This document shows positions 16,877-24,201 of a stretch of DNA of 64,000 nucleotides, piece after piece. Made by a program: the position numbers and the translations under genes. The notes under the pieces were generated by a model. The model was given only the letters and a program-made list of their open reading frames with translations. It ran no database searches and was not told the DNA's origin. Source of the DNA: Pelomonas caseinilytica (GTDB lineage: Bacteria; Pseudomonadota; Gammaproteobacteria; Burkholderiales; Burkholderiaceae_C); assembly GCF_021353235.1 (NCBI RefSeq), contig NZ_JAJTWT010000005.1, forward strand, positions 310,001-374,000, given 5' to 3'. Position 1 is the stretch's first letter. The number at the start of each line of letters is the position of its first letter.

Positions 16877-17746
16877 TCAGCCGCCGCGCAGCAGGGCCAG
16901 CACTTGCTGGGGCAGCTGGTTGGCCTGGGCCACCATGGTGTTGCCGGCCTGCTGCAGGATCTGGGCGCGGCTCAGGTTGGCCGTTTCCTGGGCGAAGTCG
17001 GCATCCATGATGCGGCTTCGCGAGGCGCTCTGGTTCTCGACGGCTACCTGCAGGTTGGAGATGACGGCGTCGAAGCGGTTCTGCGAGGCGCCCAGGGTGG
17101 CCCGTTCGCCGTTGACCTTGTCCAGCGCCGTGTCGATGTTGGTGATGACCGTGTCGATCGTCGTGCCGGTGGCGGTGTTGTCGATGACAGCCCGGCCGGC
17201 GCCGGTGTTGTCCGTGCCGGCGACGGTCGTGATTTCCGTCGCGGTCGTCATGTTGCTCGTGACGATGTCGATGCGGTCGTTGGCGGTGGTGTTGGCGCCG
17301 ACCTGGAAGGTCTGGGTGCCCGACTCGGTGGCCAGCACGGCCTTGCCGTTGAAGGTGGTGCCGCCCAGCACGCGCTGGATTTCCTTGGCGAGCTCGCCGA
17401 ACTCCTTGTCGAGGGAGTCCTTGTCGGCGCTGGTGTTGGTGGCATTGCGCGACTGCACGGCCAGCTCACGCATGCGCTGCAGGGCGTCGCCGACCTTGGC
17501 GAGGGCGCCTTCGGCCGTCTGCGCCAGCGAGATGCCGTCGTTGGAGTTGCGGATGGCGACCTGCGAGCCGCGCACCTGCGCATTCATGCGTTCGGCGATG
17601 GCGAGGCCGGCCGCATCGTCCTTGGCGGAGTTCACGCGCAGGCCTGAGGACAGGCGCTGCATGGACACGGCCAGGGACGACTGTGACATCGCCGTGTTGC
17701 GCTGGGCATTCAGCGAGGCGAGGTTGGTGTTGATGACTTGGGGCAT
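16877..17746 (-). CDS. fliC: Flagellin 2
   Basis: A 289-residue flagellin. The ends are highly conserved (VINTNLASLNAQRNTAMSQS; DADFAQETANLSRAQILQQA). A central block rich in Thr, Ala and Asn (TATEITTVAGTDNTGAGRAV) is shared exactly with flagellin 1, suggesting a recent duplication or gene conversion. AAAGGA lies before the ATG at 17746, and a sigma-28-type promoter 72 nt upstream. The Thr/Ser-rich centre is the likely surface-exposed and possibly glycosylated part. Confidence 0.95.
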   Translation of the reverse strand: MPQVINTNLASLNAQRNTAMSQSSLAVSMQRLSSGLRVNSAKDDAAGLAIAERMNAQVRGSQVAIRNSNDGISLAQTAEGALAKVGDALQRMRELAVQSRNATNTSADKDSLDKEFGELAKEIQRVLGGTTFNGKAVLATESGTQTFQVGANTTANDRIDIVTSNMTTATEITTVAGTDNTGAGRAVIDNTATGTTIDTVITNIDTALDKVNGERATLGASQNRFDAVISNLQVAVENQSASRSRIMDADFAQETANLSRAQILQQAGNTMVAQANQLPQQVLALLRGG

Positions 17747-17817
17747 GACTCAATCCTTTCGTTGACGAGGGCGTCTGGTACGTAGTCCTCGAGTGAATCG
17801 CGAACCCGTTGAGATGC

Positions 17818-17845
17818 TTATCGTCGGCACGATGGATTGACTTGA
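17818..17845 (-). promoter_or_regulatory. Sigma-28-type promoter for flagellin gene 2
   Basis: On the minus strand, TCAAGTCA, 12 nt, GACGATAA (7 of 8 to GCCGATAA), 72 nt before the start codon. Confidence 0.7.
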
Positions 17846-17867
17846 ATCCTTTTTTCACACGGCGCCT

Positions 17868-17900
17868 AAAAAACGCCCCCCGCGCTGGCGGGGTGGCGTT
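17868..17900 (-). terminator. Intrinsic terminator after flagellin gene 1
   Basis: On the minus strand, AACGCCACCCCGC / GCGGGGGGCGTT with a 4-nt loop, followed by TTTTTT. It separates flagellin genes 1 and 2. Confidence 0.9.
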
Positions 17901-17981
17901 CAAGGTGCTTGTGCTGGTGGCGTGAGGGTGACCGTCTTCGCAGTGGACGCTTCACTCAGGGCCAGCGGTGCTGGCCCGGCT

Positions 17982-18845
17982 TCATCGAAGCAAGGACAGG
18001 ACTTGCGACGGAATCTGATTCGCCTGGGCGATCATCGCGTTGCCTGCCTGCTGGAGGATGTTGGCTCGGGAGAGGTTGGCCGTTTCCTGGGCGAAGTCGG
18101 CGTCGGTGATGCGGCTCTTGGCGGCGCTCTGGTTCTCCACCGAGATCTGCAGGTTGGAGATGACCTGGTCCATGCGGTTCTGGGCGGCACCCAGCGTGGC
18201 GCGCTCGGAGCTGACCTTGTTGATGGCGGTGTCGATGTTGGAGATGACGCCGTCGATCGTCGTGCCGGTCGCGGTGTTGTCGATCACGGCACGGCCTGCA
18301 CCGGTGTTGTCGGTGCCGGCCACGGTCGTGATTTCCGTCGCGGTCGTCATGTTCGAGGTGGCGACGTCGATGCGGTCGTTGCTCGTCACGTTGGCGCCGA
18401 CCTGGAAGGTCTGGGTGCCCGAGTCGGTGGACAGGATGGCGCGGCCGTTGAAGGTCGTGCCGCCCAGCACGCGCTGGATTTCCTTGGACAGTTCGCCGAA
18501 CTCCTTGTCCAGCGAGTCCTTGTCGGCGCTGGTGTTGGTGGCGTTGCGGGCCTGGACGGCCAGCTCGCGCATGCGCTGCAGCGAGTCGTTCACCTTGGCC
18601 AGCGCGCCTTCAGCCGTCTGCGACAGCGAGATGCCGTCGTTGGCGTTGCGGATGGCGACGTTGGAGCCGCGCACCTGGGCGTTCAGGCGCTCGGAGATGG
18701 CCAGGCCGGCGGCGTCGTCCTTGGCGGAGTTGACGCGCAGACCCGAGGACAGGCGCTGCAGCGAGGTGGCCAGCGACGACTGCGAGGCCGAAGTGTTGCG
18801 CTGCGCATTGAGCGACAGCAGATTGGTGTTGATGACAGAGGCCAT
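17982..18845 (-). CDS. fliC: Flagellin 1
   Basis: A 287-residue flagellin starting MASVINTNLLSLNAQRN. D0/D1 ends are conserved (SGLRVNSAKDDAAGLAISER; QANQIPSQVLSLLR), with a short central region. It shares the Thr-rich centre with flagellin 2. The ATG at 18843-18845 is preceded by GAAAGGAAG; a longer in-frame version starting at 18917 is rejected. It has its own sigma-28-type promoter, a long leader and a strong terminator, so it may be the main filament gene; that ranking is inference. Confidence 0.95.
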   Translation of the reverse strand: MASVINTNLLSLNAQRNTSASQSSLATSLQRLSSGLRVNSAKDDAAGLAISERLNAQVRGSNVAIRNANDGISLSQTAEGALAKVNDSLQRMRELAVQARNATNTSADKDSLDKEFGELSKEIQRVLGGTTFNGRAILSTDSGTQTFQVGANVTSNDRIDVATSNMTTATEITTVAGTDNTGAGRAVIDNTATGTTIDGVISNIDTAINKVSSERATLGAAQNRMDQVISNLQISVENQSAAKSRITDADFAQETANLSRANILQQAGNAMIAQANQIPSQVLSLLR

Positions 18846-19075
18846 GATGCGCTTCCTTTCAGCTTGAGATACCCGGCAATAGCGCCGGACGAAGACCCGA
18901 GTGCCCGGGTGCGGCACCCGTGCTGCTCCATCGAGCGCACCCTGCGGTGCGCCCTCCTGAGCGACGCCCGACGCCAGTCAACCGTTGAAGCCCGTGACGC
19001 CACCTGTGAACGGCGTCACACCACCTCGGCCTTCCAGCCGGACCACGAACCCGTTTGGCGAGTGCGTTGAGTTGG
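18846..19075 (-). promoter_or_regulatory. Long hairpin-rich leader of flagellin gene 1
   Basis: About 220 nt separate the sigma-28-type promoter from the start codon, against about 70 nt for flagellin 2. The leader contains CGGGTGC/GCACCCG near 18904-18920 and GCGCACC/GGTGCGC near 18935-18952. No ORF is convincing here. It may control translation or stability of the flagellin mRNA. The 442-bp gap from 18846 to 19287 holds this leader and two promoters. Confidence 0.45.
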
Positions 19076-19103
19076 CTATCGGTGCGCGGGGGAAGTTTCT
19101 TTA
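19076..19103 (-). promoter_or_regulatory. Sigma-28-type promoter for flagellin gene 1
   Basis: On the minus strand, TAAAGAAA, 12 nt, ACCGATAG: 6 of 8 in the -10, with a TAAAG -35 nearer the enteric consensus than the TCAAG form used elsewhere in this window. Confidence 0.6.
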
Positions 19104-19235
19104 GCCCGATTTGTCAAGGCCGTGATCTTTTGAATAAAAGGCGATGCAGGTGCTTGTTCGTCGGATCGGCCGCCGGCCGGGAAAGCGGCCCGCAAAGCCC
19201 CGGCTTTTCGCGGGATCGCCGGCCGGGGTGCTTCC

Positions 19236-19262
19236 TAAAGTGCGCTCCAACCCGGCCGAACC
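19236..19262 (+). promoter_or_regulatory. Sigma-28-type promoter for the TPR-like gene
   Basis: TAAAGTGC, 11 nt, GCCGAACC, ending 26 nt before the ATG at 19288. This suggests the gene is part of the FliA regulon. Confidence 0.5.
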
Positions 19263-19287
19263 CCTGCGCCGGAACGAAAGCCCCGCC

Positions 19288-19758
19288 ATGCGCGCTTCAT
19301 CGACCGCCCAACGCACGACCTCCCGCAACGGCCACCGTCCCGTCGCGGTCCCGGCCAACGACCCGGCGATGCTGCTGGCCCGCGCCCGCAACGCCGCCTA
19401 CGCGGAAGCCGCCAAGGGCAACCTCGGCGGCGGCCTGGGCGTGCTGTACGACGCATTGCAGGGCGAGCCCATGAGCCACGACCTGCTGTCTGACATGGCG
19501 GCCCTGCTGCTGGCCGCCGGCCGGCTGGAGCATGCCGCGGCTTATGCCGACCGTGCGCTGCAGGCGCGCACCCAGCACGGCCCCAGCCTCTACACCCTGG
19601 CCTTCGCCCTTTCGGGGCTGGGCCAGACGGACCGCGCCATCGGCGTGCTGACGGAACTGCAGAGCGGCGCCGGCCGCGACAGCCTGCAGGCCGAGGCGCC
19701 GGAACTGGTGCCCGTCGCCATGATCGAGCTCGAGCGGCTCAAGCGCGCCCGCGCCTGA
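19288..19758 (+). CDS. Small TPR-like protein next to flagellin genes
   Basis: A 156-residue predicted soluble helical protein with at least two TPR-like pairs: ARNAAYAEAAKGNLGGGLGV, LEHAAAYADRALQARTQHG and LYTLAFALSGLGQTDRAIGV. There is no signal peptide. Function is unknown. Its place between flagellin gene 1 and flhD, and a sigma-28-like promoter, suggest a late flagellar role such as a chaperone or export regulator. The frame is open 144 nt further upstream, but the ATG at 19288 fits the promoter. The downstream neighbour is the 265-bp folded element. Confidence 0.7.
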   Translation: MRASSTAQRTTSRNGHRPVAVPANDPAMLLARARNAAYAEAAKGNLGGGLGVLYDALQGEPMSHDLLSDMAALLLAAGRLEHAAAYADRALQARTQHGPSLYTLAFALSGLGQTDRAIGVLTELQSGAGRDSLQAEAPELVPVAMIELERLKRARA

Positions 19759-19821
19759 CACGGCCCGCCCTCCTCCCTCACGGGGCCCCGCCAGCGCAAG
19801 CTGCCGGGGCCCCGGTGCTAG

Positions 19822-20086
19822 CTAGTCCACTGCGTCGGGGAAATGGCACCCCCGTGAGGTCCCAAGCCGGCCCAATCAAGGCGCGAGGCGCAGCCGGGGT
19901 CGGGCCCCGGCGAGGCCGAGTAACGCCGAGTGGGCCGGCTTGGGACCTCACCCTGCGGGCCGGGGCGTAAAGGCAGGCATTCAGCGTTGCTCGTCGTTGT
20001 GGGTCCCGACCCACGGCCTCCTCGCGCCTTGCCTGCCTGCCTTTACGCCCCGGCGGGGGTGTCATTTCCCCGACGCAGTGGACTAG
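19822..20086. mobile_element. 265-bp folded palindromic element (MITE-like), upstream of flhD
   Basis: The outer 32-nt terminal inverted repeats 19822-19853 and 20055-20086 match at 31 of 32 positions (CTAGTCCACTGCGTCGGGGA...). Inside are two perfect 21-bp stems: 19854-19874 with 19931-19951, and 19959-19979 with 20034-20054, so the whole folds as a three-way junction. The two loops are diverged inverted copies of one another and share a perfect 12-nt complement (19877-19888 with 20020-20031). No coding potential is apparent. With flanks it fills most of the 493-bp gap before flhD; the remaining ~165 bp would hold the flhDC promoter, which I cannot pinpoint. Confidence 0.85.
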
Positions 20087-20251
20087 TGAGCGGCGCCTGC
20101 CCGACGCGCGTGTAGGAATTTCGCTGACAAGGCCTGCTCCGAAAGTGGACGCCGCGCACCGACAGAACCTGATATCGAAGAAGAAGAGGGGTCAACACAA
20201 TCCGTTTCACTGATCCGCAACGCCCCTCTACCTCTGAAACGGAAGCCCGCC

Positions 20252-20572
20252 ATGAACGCCGACCAAATGCTCGCCGAGATCCGTGAAGCCAACCTGTCCT
20301 ACCTGATGCTGGCCCAGAGCCTGATCCGCGCCGACCGCGAGCAGGCCCTGTATCGCCTAGGCATCAGCGAAGACACGGCGACCCTGATCTCCACGCTGAG
20401 CCCGGCACAGATCATGAAGATCGCTTCCGGCAACACGCTGCTGTGCGCCTTCCGCATGAGCGACGACCTGGTGTGGGGCCTGCTGACCAACCACAGCAAG
20501 CCGGGTGCGAACGAGAGCGTCAGCCGCCTGCACGCTTCCATCCTGATGGCCGGCCGCCACGAGCACGCCTGA
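20252..20572 (+). CDS. flhD: Flagellar master regulator subunit FlhD
   Basis: A 106-residue FlhD, the partner of FlhC in the FlhD4C2 activator that works with sigma-70 RNA polymerase at early flagellar operons. Recognisable blocks are IREANLSYLMLAQSLIRADR, AMYRLG-like ALYRLGISEDTATLISTLSP and FRMSDDLVWGLLTNH. Length and position before flhC (49-bp gap) fit. The 5' region carries the 265-bp folded element, which might influence expression. Confidence 0.95.
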   Translation: MNADQMLAEIREANLSYLMLAQSLIRADREQALYRLGISEDTATLISTLSPAQIMKIASGNTLLCAFRMSDDLVWGLLTNHSKPGANESVSRLHASILMAGRHEHA

Positions 20573-20621
20573 CCTTCCGCCCCCTTCGCTGCCAATTCAG
20601 TCACAGATTCCGGAGCCCGCC

Positions 20622-21158
20622 ATGCGCGTCAAGAGCATCCTCACCGAAGCCAGGCAGATCGAGCGTGCCGTCCAGCTGATCCACCTCGGGGCCCGCCTGC
20701 AGGTGCTGGAGTCCGAGACCGACCTGTCCTACGAGCGCCTGCTGCGCCTGTACAAGGAGGTGAGCGGCAAGTCGCCCTCCAAAGGCCAGTTGCCCTTCTC
20801 GACGGACTGGTTCATGACCTGGCAGCCCAACATCCACGCCAGCCTCTTCCTGAACATCCACGAGTACCTGAACAAGGCCGCGGAGATGGACGAGATCGAC
20901 ACCGTCATCAAGGCCTACCAGCTCTACCAGGAGCAGACCCAGGCCCAGGGCCTGGAGGCGATGTTGTCGGTGACGCGGGCCTGGCGCCTGGTGAAGTTCG
21001 TCGACAACGGCATGCTGACGCTGACCAAGTGCTCCAAGTGCAACGGCCAGTTCGTCACCCACCCGCACGAGATCGCACGCCACTTCGTCTGCGGCCTGTG
21101 CAACCCGCCCGCTCGCGCCGGCAAGGGCCGCGCCCAGGGCTCCATCCAGATGCATTGA
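20622..21158 (+). CDS. flhC: Flagellar master regulator subunit FlhC
   Basis: A 178-residue FlhC, the zinc-binding, DNA-contacting subunit of the master activator. The body (SILTEARQIERAVQLIHLGA; GKSPSKGQLPFSTDWFMTWQ) is FlhC-like, and the C-terminal zinc cluster has two CxxC pairs (KCSKCN and VCGLCN). It is a little shorter than the E. coli protein. In E. coli the next genes are motA-motB; here a 4.8-kb glycosylation module lies between them. Confidence 0.96.
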   Translation: MRVKSILTEARQIERAVQLIHLGARLQVLESETDLSYERLLRLYKEVSGKSPSKGQLPFSTDWFMTWQPNIHASLFLNIHEYLNKAAEMDEIDTVIKAYQLYQEQTQAQGLEAMLSVTRAWRLVKFVDNGMLTLTKCSKCNGQFVTHPHEIARHFVCGLCNPPARAGKGRAQGSIQMH

Positions 21159-21189
21159 TCGGCAGGCCGGGGCCAGGCCCCGCCCTGGA

Positions 21190-22758
21190 TCAGGCCGGCA
21201 AGGCGGCCGGCGGCAGGCCCTGGAGGGCCCGCTCCCACATGCGCTGGTACAGCGCCTCCAGCTCGCGCGCGAAGCGCGGGGTGTCGTAGAGCCCCTCGGG
21301 GCGCGAGGCGATGCGCTCGTGCAGGGCCCGCCTTTCGGCGCCGTCGCGCCCAAGCGCGCACACCCGCTCCACATAGGCCCCGGCATCCAGGGTGACGCAG
21401 CTCTGCAGGCCCGCGGCGGCGAGGATGCTGGCCGCCACCCGGCCGGGGAAGCCGTTCGTCTTCAGGGTCACGACCGGCACGCCGGCCGCCAGCGCGTCGC
21501 TGGTAGTGGTGTGGCCGTTGCAGGGCCAGCTGTCGAGGGCGAGGTCGGCTTGTTGCAGGCGCGCGAGGTGTTCGTCCATGCCCACCGGCGGCATGAAGAC
21601 GAGGCGCCCGGGCTCGATGCCGGCCTGGGCCGCGGCGTCGCGCAGCCGTGCGTCGGCCTGGTCGCCGCCGCTGAGCTGCCAGAGCTGGGCCTCGGGCAGG
21701 CGGCGCAGCACCTCCATCCAGGCGGCCCACAGCGGCGGCGTGATCTTGTACACGGCGTTGGCGCCCAGCAGCACCAGGGCGTGGTCCCGCAGGCCGAGCT
21801 GGGCGCGCGAGGGCGCGGCTCCCGGGCGGCGTTGGCGGTCCTGCGGCTGATAGCAGCGGGGCAGCTGGGCGATGCATTCGCTGTAGTCGGCGGCGTCGCC
21901 CAGCGGCGTGACGACGGGGTCGCCGATGACGTAGTCCACATAGCCTGCGCCGCTGGTGCCCGGGAAGCCCAGCCAGCTCACCTGCACCGGCGCCGGCCGG
22001 CAGGCGAGGGCGGCCAGGCGGCTGCCGGCCGTGTGGCCCTTCAGGTCGACGAGGATGTCGATGCCGTCCGCACGGATGCGCTGCGCCGTGGCGGCGAGGT
22101 CGAGCGGCGTCACGTCGACGAAGTGCTCGGCCGCCCCGCGCACGCGCTGCCGCAGAGCCGAGCCGTCGTCGGGGCCATGGGAGTACAGCCGCACGTCGAA
22201 ACGATCGCGGTTGTGGCTTTCCAGCAGGTCCGCCATCAGCGCGGCCGTGGCATGGGCGTGGAAGTCGGCCGACAGGTAGCCGACGCGCAGGCGCTGGCGT
22301 GCCTCGGGCCGGCGCGGCGGCAGCGGGCGCAGGCCCCGGGCCACGTGGCGACTGGCCAGCCCGGCGGCCTGCTTCAGTTCCTGGCGGCTGTGTGGCAGGC
22401 CCACCAGGGCGAAGGGCATGCCGAATTCGTCGTCGGCGCCCGCCGGCTTGGCAGCGAGGGCGGCGCGCAGGGCGGCGAGGTCGGCATCGAGCTGGGTCCA
22501 GTCCGCCGCCTTTTGCGTGGCATGGACGAGGTAGCCCTGGGCCATGACGCTGCCGGGCTCCAGCAGCGCGGGCGTGCGGAAAGCCTCGGCCGCCTGGCTG
22601 TGCAGGCCCAGGGCCTGGAGGGCGAAGCCGAGCTGGAGGTAGGTGTCCACCTCGGTGGGCGCGAGGGCCAGGGCCTGCAGCAGCAGGTCCACCGCCTCGG
22701 CGGCGCGGCCGGCATGGCGCAGCGCCTCGGCCTGGCGGCGCAGGGCGGCGGGCGTCAC
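21190..22758 (-). CDS. GT41-type O-GlcNAc transferase-like glycosyltransferase with TPRs
   Basis: A 522-residue protein. The N-terminal ~100 residues form TPR-like helices (AVDLLLQALALAPTEVDTYL). The catalytic part resembles GT41/SPINDLY O-GlcNAc transferases: LRVGYLSADFHAHATAALM, DILVDLKGHTAGSR, SWLGFPGTSGAGYVDY, FMPPVGMDEHLARLQQADLA and DSWPCNGHTTTSDALAAGVP. Such enzymes transfer sugars to Ser/Thr of proteins. The start is GTG at 22756-22758, overlapping the stop of the methyltransferase gene by 4 nt. The location among flagellin genes makes flagellin a good candidate substrate; that is inference. Confidence 0.88.
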   Translation of the reverse strand: MTPAALRRQAEALRHAGRAAEAVDLLLQALALAPTEVDTYLQLGFALQALGLHSQAAEAFRTPALLEPGSVMAQGYLVHATQKAADWTQLDADLAALRAALAAKPAGADDEFGMPFALVGLPHSRQELKQAAGLASRHVARGLRPLPPRRPEARQRLRVGYLSADFHAHATAALMADLLESHNRDRFDVRLYSHGPDDGSALRQRVRGAAEHFVDVTPLDLAATAQRIRADGIDILVDLKGHTAGSRLAALACRPAPVQVSWLGFPGTSGAGYVDYVIGDPVVTPLGDAADYSECIAQLPRCYQPQDRQRRPGAAPSRAQLGLRDHALVLLGANAVYKITPPLWAAWMEVLRRLPEAQLWQLSGGDQADARLRDAAAQAGIEPGRLVFMPPVGMDEHLARLQQADLALDSWPCNGHTTTSDALAAGVPVVTLKTNGFPGRVAASILAAAGLQSCVTLDAGAYVERVCALGRDGAERRALHERIASRPEGLYDTPRFARELEALYQRMWERALQGLPPAALPA

Positions 22759-23432
22759 TCGGCGGCCGCTCCGGCCTCGGGCCGGCTGGCCACGGCCAGC
22801 AGCGAGATGCCGTTGAAGAAGAACATGCCGTCGATCTGCCAGGGCGTGTACTTGCGGATCACATTGGAGAGCGTGAACGGCGTGTACCAGCAGTTGTGGT
22901 CGGGGTGCACGACCTCGACGAAGGTCTGGGCGCCGCTGTTGTAGTCGAAGTGGCGGCGGAAGCACGAGTAGGCGTCGGGCACCGTGATGAGGTACTGCGA
23001 GGCGCCCAGGGCGTCGAGCTGGCGCAGGAAGCCCTGCACGTCGGGCACGTGCTCCATCACCTCCGGCACCAGCACGGTGTCGTAGGGGCCCTGCACGTCG
23101 GCCCAGTCGCTGTAGAGCCGGCCTTTCAAGTGCGGGCGCATCAGTTCGAAGGCTTCGCCATGGATGTCGAAGCCGTCGAGCTCGCAGTGGGCATCCAGCT
23201 GCAGGTGCAGGGAGCGCTTGAGGTCGGTGATGGGCCAGTCCACGCAGCCCACGTGCAGCACGCGCCGGCCCTCGCACAGGGCCACGAAAGCGTCCAGCCG
23301 CGGCACGCCGACGAAGTCCTCGCCGACCTTGACCTTCTGCACGAAGTAGCGCTGGTGGGCGTATTCCAGCGGCGAGACCGGCAGGTCGGCCGCGTCCTTG
23401 CGCTCGGCGGCGAGTACGGGTTGGGTGCTCAT
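22755..23432 (-). CDS. Class I SAM-dependent methyltransferase
   Basis: A 225-residue soluble methyltransferase. The SAM-binding motif region is VLHVGCVDWP (about 62-71), followed by LDGFDIHGEAFEL and DTVLVPEVMEHVPDVQGFLR, which matches post-motif I and motif II of the Methyltransf_11/23 type. The target is unknown, but it is translationally coupled (4-nt overlaps on both sides) to GT32- and GT41-like genes, so a sugar or glycopeptide is likely. The ATG is at 23430-23432. Confidence 0.78.
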   Translation of the reverse strand: MSTQPVLAAERKDAADLPVSPLEYAHQRYFVQKVKVGEDFVGVPRLDAFVALCEGRRVLHVGCVDWPITDLKRSLHLQLDAHCELDGFDIHGEAFELMRPHLKGRLYSDWADVQGPYDTVLVPEVMEHVPDVQGFLRQLDALGASQYLITVPDAYSCFRRHFDYNSGAQTFVEVVHPDHNCWYTPFTLSNVIRKYTPWQIDGMFFFNGISLLAVASRPEAGAAAE

Positions 23433-24070
23433 GCGACCTTCCTCTTGTGCAGTTCGTCGTACTTGCCCAGCGTGCTGCCCCATTCCTGGCCGGCGAACAC
23501 GCTGCCGCCGCCGCTGTATTCCAGGCCGGTGAAGTGGCGCGGGATGAAGAAGTGGCTGGGCCAGATCGTCAGGCCCGTGTAGCGCTGCAGGCGCACTTCC
23601 TCGGTCAGGAACAGCGGGCCCACGCTCTGCCAGGCCATGCGGTCGACGACGGTGGGCATCTTCTGCAGGTCCAGGATCATCTGGCCGAAGAAGGGGTTCT
23701 CCGGGATGGAGGCGACATAGCCCGCGGCGATCAGCCCCGGGCGCACCAGCTCGTTCTCCCACGAGGCGCAGGCCTCGCCCTCGAAGAGCCAGGGCTCCAG
23801 CGGGCGCCGGCAGATGCTGTCGGCGTCGACCACGAAGCCGCCCTCGTGATAGAGGATCTCCCAGCGCATCAGGTCGGCCACGCCGTTGAGCTCGCGCCCG
23901 GCCATCTCGCGCATGTGGCGCGCATTGATCCAGCCATAGTTGGCCAGGTCGTCATTGCCCCAGACGCGCAGCGTCCAGTCCGGGTTGTGGCGGCGCCAGG
24001 TGTCGATGCAGTTGTCGGGGCGCTTGGATTCGTCGCCGACCCAGATCACATGCAGTGTGCGGGGGATCAT
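23429..24070 (-). CDS. GT32-type glycosyltransferase
   Basis: A 213-residue protein of the Gly_transf_sug/GT32 type: IPRTLHVIWVGDESKRPDN at the N-terminus, LADLMRWEILYHEGG-type motif (VADLMRWEILYHEGGFVVDA) and the metal-binding DAD (about 94-96). It probably adds a hexose to a glycan. It is the first gene of the minus-strand glycosyl operon; the ATG at 24068-24070 is preceded by a GAGG box and starts IPRTLH, the usual family start. It is divergent from the GT2 gene. Confidence 0.85.
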   Translation of the reverse strand: MIPRTLHVIWVGDESKRPDNCIDTWRRHNPDWTLRVWGNDDLANYGWINARHMREMAGRELNGVADLMRWEILYHEGGFVVDADSICRRPLEPWLFEGEACASWENELVRPGLIAAGYVASIPENPFFGQMILDLQKMPTVVDRMAWQSVGPLFLTEEVRLQRYTGLTIWPSHFFIPRHFTGLEYSGGGSVFAGQEWGSTLGKYDELHKRKVA

Positions 24071-24201
24071 GGGGAGCCTCGCGGGCTGTGGAGGAGGTTG
24101 GCACTCTAGGTCTCGCGCGCGGGCTCCGATGCGCCGTGAAGCGGGGAAAAACCGGTCCTGACCTGCCTTCACGGCCGGGCGGGCATGCGGACAATCGCGC
24201 C

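Noticed and set aside
14693-17647. A 984-codon plus-strand open frame across fliD and flagellin genes
   Set aside because: It is antisense to three well-supported genes and crosses their terminators and promoters. No domain is recognisable.
19822-20086. CRISPR array or tRNA-like RNA in the structured region before flhD
   Set aside because: The repeats are inverted, not direct with spacers, and no anticodon arm or CCA end is visible. A folded palindromic element explains the pattern better.
21190-23277. A 695-residue open frame covering the GT41 gene plus 170 residues upstream
   Set aside because: The upstream part overlaps the methyltransferase gene in another frame and is Arg/Pro/Ala-rich nonsense. 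The GTG at 22758 with a 4-nt overlap fits gene coupling and the start of the TPR region.
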